Assembly (NCBI RefSeq): GCF_014644435.1
Contig: NZ_BMKR01000025.1
Location: forward strand, 34,906 to 98,905
DNA length: 64,000 bases
Reading direction: 5' to 3'
Source: Paenibacillus albidus
Lineage (GTDB): Bacteria; Bacillota; Bacilli; Paenibacillales; Paenibacillaceae
The notes under the pieces are model-generated. The model saw nothing but the letters and a program-made list of their open reading frames with translations. It was not told where the DNA came from and searched no databases. The position numbers were made by a program, and so were the translations under genes. Below, in pieces: positions 59,889 through 64,000 of the stretch (position 1 is its first letter; each line of letters opens with the position of its first letter).

Positions 59889-62105
59889 ATGTCAGGCTAC
59901 GGAAAATGGGTGGCAGGCCGTAAGACCAAATGGATTACGCTTCTCCTCTGGATTGTCATCGTAGGGGCACTAACCCTGATCTGGCCCTCCGTAAATTCGC
60001 AGGTTGCCAACAATGCTTCGAACCTTCCGGATGATCTTCAGTCCGTACAGGCCGGCGTGGTAGCGGAGAGAGAATTTCCGGGTGGCAGCGGCGTTCCCGC
60101 ACTGCTGGTATGGCATAGGGAAGGCGGTTTGCCCGAGGAGGATTTAGTACATATCGGCGCGGTATACAAGACACTTGCGGAGTTGCCTTTGCCGCATCAG
60201 AATTTTGTGCCGCCTCTGGGGCAGCTGCCCCCCCAGGCGCTGGCGGCTTCATTGTCAGAAGACCGCAGTACCCTGGTCACTCCTGTGCTGTTTGATAAAA
60301 AAGCAGACAGCGAACAGCTGGGAGAGGCCGTCAATGAGCTGAAAAAGAGGATTAACACAGCAACCGGAGCAGATCCCTCCGCAGCCCGGGTGGACGGAGA
60401 AGAACTAAGCCTGCGGGTGACCGGACCTGTGGGGATATCCATTGATGCTACCGGGCTGTTCGAGAATGCCGACGTATCCTTGCTGATTGCAACGGTGCTG
60501 CTGGTGCTGGTATTCCTGCTGTTGATCTACCGTTCTCCTATTCTGGCTATTATTCCGCTCGTTGCGGTAGGTTTTGCCTATGGGGTAACCAGCCCTGTAC
60601 TGGGCAAAATGGCGGAGGCCGGCTGGATTACGGTAGACTCGCAGGCGATCTCCATCATGACCGTTCTGCTCTTCGGGGCCGGCACCGATTATTGCCTGTT
60701 CCTGATCTCCCGGTTCCGCCAGCTGCTGAAGGTGGAAGACAGCAAAAGCCAGGCGCTGCTGCGTTCCATCACGGATTCCTCCGGGGCCATAGCCATGAGC
60801 GGATTCACGGTTGTGCTTGCATTGTTTGCTTTATTATTGGCCAAATTCGGGGCCTATCACCGTTTTGCAATTCCTTTCAGCGTCTCAATCCTTATAATGG
60901 GCATCGCCAGTCTGACGCTAGTGCCGGCTCTGCTGGCGATCTTCGGGCGGGCTTCCTTTTTCCCGTTCATTCCGCGCACCCCGCATATGGAGGCGGAACG
61001 GGCCCGGGCAAAAGGCAAGCCGGCTCCCAAGCCCAAAACCTCACATAATAAAGGAATTGGCGGCTTGGTCGTTTCCCGTCCTTGGATGATTGTAGGTGTG
61101 ACAGTAGTGGTTCTGGGGGTGCTGGCTTCTTTCGCAAGCGGCATCCGGTTCACCTATGATATTCTGTCATCCTTTCCCAAGGATATGGAGTCACGTCAAG
61201 GCTTTGACCTGATCGGCAAGCAGTTCTCTCCGGGTGAGCTGGCTCCGGCTAAGCTGATGCTGGATACCGAGGGGAAAGTGAACGGGGAAGATCTGAAGGT
61301 TGTTCTGAGCGGGCTTTCTTATGTGGATACGGTCTCAGACCCGCAAGCCGGTGCGGTAAACAAGAATATAATGGGCTTTGATATCGAGTTTAAAAACAAT
61401 CCCTATTCACTGGAGGCTATGAGCCATATTCCTGCGCTTCTGGCGACGGGGGAGCAGGCGCTGGTTGATGTCGGCGTTGATTCACCCGCAGGCAGTGTCT
61501 GGGTCAGCGGACAGACTGCAACGCAGTATGACAACAAGGAAGTAGGCGAGCGGGATACCGATCTGATCATCCCGGTTGTCATCGGATTGATCACTTTGCT
61601 GCTGCTGCTGTATTTGCGCTCTGTGGTGGCTACTCTTTATCTGGTGGCCACAGTGATTTTGTCCTTTTTCTCGGCACTGGGCCTGGGCTGGATCATTATT
61701 CACTATGGGCTGGGCGCCGATGCCATTCAGGGAGCCATTCCACTGTATTCCTTTGTGTTCCTGGTTGCGCTTGGCGAGGATTACAACATCTTTATGATCT
61801 CGAATATCTGGAAAAAGCGGAAGCACATGCCGCTGAAGCAGGCTATCACCGAAGGGGTGAATGAGACCAGTTCGGTCATCACTTCGGCAGGCCTGATTCT
61901 GGCCGGTACGTTTGCCGTCCTGGCTACGCTCCCGATCCAGGTGCTTGTGCAGTTCGGGATCATTACGGCAATCGGTGTGCTGCTGGATACCTTTGTGGTT
62001 CGTCCTTTTCTGGTGCCTGCACTCACAGTGCTCTTTGGGCGGCTGGCCTTCTGGCCGGGCAAACATCAGGAAGTCGTACAGCCGCAGCTTGAACGTGCAG
62101 AGTAA
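59889..62105 (+). CDS. MMPL/RND-family transporter (YdfJ-like)
   Basis: 738 residues with two similar halves. One helix then an extracytoplasmic loop and five helices, repeated. Family motifs include LLFGAGTDYCLFLISRFR in the first half and LVALGEDYNIFMISNIW in the second, each with the GxDY proton-relay type aspartate or equivalent. GAGAGG is nine bases before ATG 59889; the ATG three codons earlier touches it. Exports lipids or drugs in relatives; substrate unknown. No linked regulator. Confidence 0.9.
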   Translation: MSGYGKWVAGRKTKWITLLLWIVIVGALTLIWPSVNSQVANNASNLPDDLQSVQAGVVAEREFPGGSGVPALLVWHREGGLPEEDLVHIGAVYKTLAELPLPHQNFVPPLGQLPPQALAASLSEDRSTLVTPVLFDKKADSEQLGEAVNELKKRINTATGADPSAARVDGEELSLRVTGPVGISIDATGLFENADVSLLIATVLLVLVFLLLIYRSPILAIIPLVAVGFAYGVTSPVLGKMAEAGWITVDSQAISIMTVLLFGAGTDYCLFLISRFRQLLKVEDSKSQALLRSITDSSGAIAMSGFTVVLALFALLLAKFGAYHRFAIPFSVSILIMGIASLTLVPALLAIFGRASFFPFIPRTPHMEAERARAKGKPAPKPKTSHNKGIGGLVVSRPWMIVGVTVVVLGVLASFASGIRFTYDILSSFPKDMESRQGFDLIGKQFSPGELAPAKLMLDTEGKVNGEDLKVVLSGLSYVDTVSDPQAGAVNKNIMGFDIEFKNNPYSLEAMSHIPALLATGEQALVDVGVDSPAGSVWVSGQTATQYDNKEVGERDTDLIIPVVIGLITLLLLLYLRSVVATLYLVATVILSFFSALGLGWIIIHYGLGADAIQGAIPLYSFVFLVALGEDYNIFMISNIWKKRKHMPLKQAITEGVNETSSVITSAGLILAGTFAVLATLPIQVLVQFGIITAIGVLLDTFVVRPFLVPALTVLFGRLAFWPGKHQEVVQPQLERAE

Positions 62106-62133
62106 AGGAAGCACAGGAATCAGACTTTATACG

Positions 62134-62183
62134 AAGATGGGGGTGTCCCGGAAGCCAGAAATGGCTGCTAGGGACGCCTCTTT
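62134..62183 (+). terminator. Terminator after the MMPL gene
   Basis: GGGGTGTCCC ... GGGACGCCTC with inner CAG/CTG pairing around AGCCAGAAATGGCT, followed by TTTG. 28 bases after the stop. Confidence 0.6.
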
Positions 62184-62184
62184 G

Positions 62185-62669
62185 AGTCGGATGACAGTTA
62201 CATTGTAACCGCCCTCTGGTAAAAGGAAAGTGCCGGTCAACCCTTTCAAAAATGCCTCCCGTGGAGCGGAGCGGCAGCGGTTTGGGCCAAAAATGCCTCT
62301 CAAGGGTCGCCCGTCGATCAAGTCAGGCTTTACTGCGATAGGAAGAAGTTAACACACCGGTACTGTCCACAAGGCCTAGCTCATAAGCTCTTTGCAACGT
62401 GGAGAAACGAAACCTACTCTCAGCAGAAACACCATTGTGCTGTTCTTAAATACGATTGTTTAGAATTTCATCATTAGAAATCGCGCGCGCATTGTTCGAA
62501 TTTAATTGTTCACCCTTCTGAATCGCTCCCATAAAATAAGCGAGAAAGCCCACTCCTTTAGGTGTGGGATGATAGCGAGATTAGAACAGGGGTGTCCTAA
62601 GACACTTAATGTTCCAATATTTTATGGTTATCATGTTTCAGTTTTAAACATAAACCGATACAATTAAGT
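62185..62669. other. Intergenic region with hairpin resembling an IS605-type end or RNA tail
   Basis: No gene is seen. AAAAATGCCTC occurs at about 62248 and 62288. From about 62440 the sequence becomes AT-rich. AGCCCACTCC-TTTA-GGTGTGGG (62546-62567) forms a hairpin with one mismatch, flanked by AGCGAG on both sides, similar in form to the terminal hairpins of IS200/IS605 elements. It may be the left end of the element containing tnpA, or what remains of an earlier tnpB/omega-RNA end. TACAAT at about 62659 may serve as -10 for tnpA. Confidence 0.4.
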
Positions 62670-63114
62670 ATGGATAATTATAGAAGAATCAACACAACCG
62701 TATCGCTAATCAATTATCACTTTGTTTTTTGTCCACGATATCGAAGGAAAATCTTTCTTAAATTTGATGTTGAAAGTAGAGATTATCGCAATCGAAACAG
62801 ATCAAGATCACGCACATCTATTTTTGAATGCTTTGCCGACATGTAGTCCTGCTGATATTATGGCAAAAATTAAAGGAGTCACATCTAAACGACCGAGAGA
62901 GGAGTTTAAACATTTAGCTCATTTGCCTTCACTTTGGACACGTTCATACTTTGTAAGTACCGCAGGAAATGTGTCTAGTGAAACGATTAATAGATATGTT
63001 GAACAACAAAAAACAGGGGGGTCAAAAAACATACGAGTGAAATGCGACTGTTGTAGAACTGAACAATTTATCAAGGATTTCAAATTCGACAAATATTTTG
63101 GCTATATAAGATGA
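62670..63114 (+). pseudogene. tnpA: IS200/IS605 TnpA transposase, internally deleted and frameshifted
   Basis: From ATG 62670 the product begins MDNYRRINTTVSLINYHFVFCPRYRRKIFL, the standard TnpA N-terminus, then loses sense after about 36 codons. The next frame resumes the family with VEIIAIETDQDHAHLFLNALP (HUH motif HAH) and SLWTRSYFVSTAGNVSSETINRYVEQQK (catalytic Tyr). The missing part between them is about 20 residues in relatives as recalled, so an out-of-frame deletion near 62775 disabled the gene. The read-through tail to 63114 is not family-like. This TnpA cannot work as written. Confidence 0.82.
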
Positions 63115-63142
63115 ACTTAAGAGGCTAACGTAGGCTTCGCCC

Positions 63143-63275
63143 GTGACTACGGTGAATATTTGGACTTCCGGCCGCTGCCCGTCTTCAAATTTCTTAATTT
63201 AACCCCTACCTGTGGTTGAAATCCGAAGACAAAGGCGGTAGCTACACTCCTACAGTTCCAAAATTCCCCTTCCTT
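63143..63275 (-). repeat. Structured dispersed repeat, copy 2 (between tnpA and tnpB)
   Basis: Inverted relative to copy 1 (11735-11865). The main stem pairs GTCTTCAAATTTC (63181-63193) with GAAATCCGAAGAC (63218-63230), every position paired if G-T wobble is allowed on the minus-strand RNA. Relative to copy 1, two adjacent C-G pairs became T-A. The flanking blocks are nearly identical between copies, the inner hairpin less so. It separates tnpA from tnpB. Confidence 0.75.
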
Positions 63276-63403
63276 CCTTTTCCATTTGTTATTTTCTTTT
63301 GTTCATCTTATATAGGTGGCTGGTCTTTAATTAGAGGATCAACATTTGACGAGTATAAATCAATCAAAAGAGCGAAACAAATTTAGGAGAAAGGTGAAAA
63401 CGT

Positions 63404-64000
63404 ATGCAGTCCGTCACTATAAAGATAAGATTTTTTCCAAGTCACTCCATCGAATTAAAGTTATTAAGCAGAGAATATATTCGGGCTATTAATTCATTAA
63501 CAGAACAAGCAGAAAAAGAAGGTTCCTTCCCTAAACTCACAACGAAAGATGTAGAAGCTAAACTCCCTTCTGCAGTACTTAATCAAGCTATTCGTGATGC
63601 TAAAAGCGTATTTAAGAAAACGAAGAAGGAAATGAAGCGTCCAATATTAAGGAAACCCACCTACTATATCAACAACCAAAACTATTCCATTGCCAATTCC
63701 TCTATTGCTTTTCCTATCATCGTGGACAACAAAGTGAAAAAGACGATTTTCCCTGCTCTTTTAACAGAAAGAGATAAACAATTTCTTCAAAATGCAAAAT
63801 ATGGTCTGATGAGAATCGTTGAGAAAGCAGGAAAATGGTTTGCTCAAGTTTCACTTGAAATTCCTACAGAGACAACAACAGGCGAACAGGTAATGGGCAT
63901 TGATTTAGGATTAAAAGTCCCTGCTGTAGCTGTGACTAGCGAAGGAAAGACGAGATTTTTTGGAAAGGGTAGAGAAAACAAATATATGAAACGCAAGTTC
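63404..64000 (+). CDS. tnpB: IS605 TnpB-type RNA-guided nuclease (C-terminus beyond window)
   Basis: Open frame of 199 codons from ATG 63404 to the window edge. AGGAGAAAGG lies upstream. The N-terminus MQSVTIKIRFFPSHSIELKLL and the segment LPSAVLNQAIRDAKSVFKK are typical of the TnpB N-terminal helical part. VMGIDLGLKVPAVAV is the RuvC-I motif with its catalytic aspartate. The remaining RuvC motifs, zinc finger and guide-RNA region are outside the window. AT-rich; the frame is intact so far, unlike tnpA. Confidence 0.88.
   Translation, partial: MQSVTIKIRFFPSHSIELKLLSREYIRAINSLTEQAEKEGSFPKLTTKDVEAKLPSAVLNQAIRDAKSVFKKTKKEMKRPILRKPTYYINNQNYSIANSSIAFPIIVDNKVKKTIFPALLTERDKQFLQNAKYGLMRIVEKAGKWFAQVSLEIPTETTTGEQVMGIDLGLKVPAVAVTSEGKTRFFGKGRENKYMKRKF

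Noticed and set aside
11870..63320. TTTTGTTCA-CTTATA similarity near 11890 and 63300 as part of the structured element
   Set aside because: The element copies are inverted relative to each other while this match is in direct orientation, so it lies on opposite flanks and is probably chance.
1..64000. CRISPR arrays, tRNA or rRNA genes
   Set aside because: No regularly spaced direct repeats of CRISPR type and no cloverleaf or rRNA-like sequence were seen in reading both strands.

Overview
The window looks like a chromosomal segment of a spore-forming, low-to-mid GC Firmicute, most probably Paenibacillus. The signs are the Spo0E-like phosphatase, the futalosine menaquinone genes, strong AGGAGG-type ribosome sites, frequent TTG/GTG starts and the overall gene content. 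No rRNA, tRNA or CRISPR array was seen. Most of the window is core-like chromosome. Two stretches are compositionally different: the AT-richer phoX-tatA-tatC cassette (about 4.85-7.64 kb) and the AT-rich IS605-type end (about 62.5-64 kb).

Layout. 0-5 kb: partial FUSC-type exporter (minus), then a tightly overlapping polyamine transporter operon potABCD. 4.8-7.6 kb: PhoX-type phosphatase plus its own TatA/TatC, behind a PhoP-box-like array. 8-10.4 kb: methyltransferase and mqnD-mqnB (minus). 10.6-13.6 kb: an MhqR-like quinone-stress cluster (MarR regulator, DoxX, ring-cleaving dioxygenase, MhqD-like hydrolase) with shared operators. 13.7-15.8 kb: AAA ATPase and a flippase-only MprF-like protein. 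15.8-19.1 kb: a biotin ECF transporter in which one ATPase is fused to EcfT, divergent from bioY. 19.2-27.5 kb: cytosolic alpha-amylase, a broken small ORF, DUF72, MBL hydrolase, VTT/DedA protein, aldo-keto reductase, class V aminotransferase and DsrE-like protein. 27.5-33 kb: two multidomain GGDEF-EAL proteins flanking an acetate/succinate transporter. 33-36 kb: a perfect Fur box in front of UbiA / DUF6081 / UbiA. 36-45 kb: Gfo/Idh/MocA oxidoreductase, TcyP-like symporter, ABC pair, a third GGDEF-EAL protein and a chemoreceptor. 45-53 kb: MarR regulator, LtaS-like synthase, nuclease-helicase, second Gfo/Idh oxidoreductase, and lrgAB with a divergent LysR regulator. 53.4-55.4 kb: Spo0E-like phosphatase, an RRNPP-type HTH-TPR receptor and, overlapping its 3' end, a 42-residue secreted propeptide. 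55.5-62.1 kb: MarR regulator with a heterodimeric ABC exporter, then an MMPL pump. 62.2-64 kb: decayed tnpA, a structured repeat, and tnpB running off the window.

The strongest candidates for something new are (i) the RRNPP receptor/propeptide pair with a 14-nt sequence shared between its promoter region and that of the neighbouring Spo0E-like gene, (ii) the Fur-box-controlled UbiA-DUF6081-UbiA operon, and (iii) a roughly 130-nt dispersed element, present twice in opposite orientation, whose main stem shows compensatory base changes. All functional calls rest on reading the sequence and recalled family knowledge; no database search was run.
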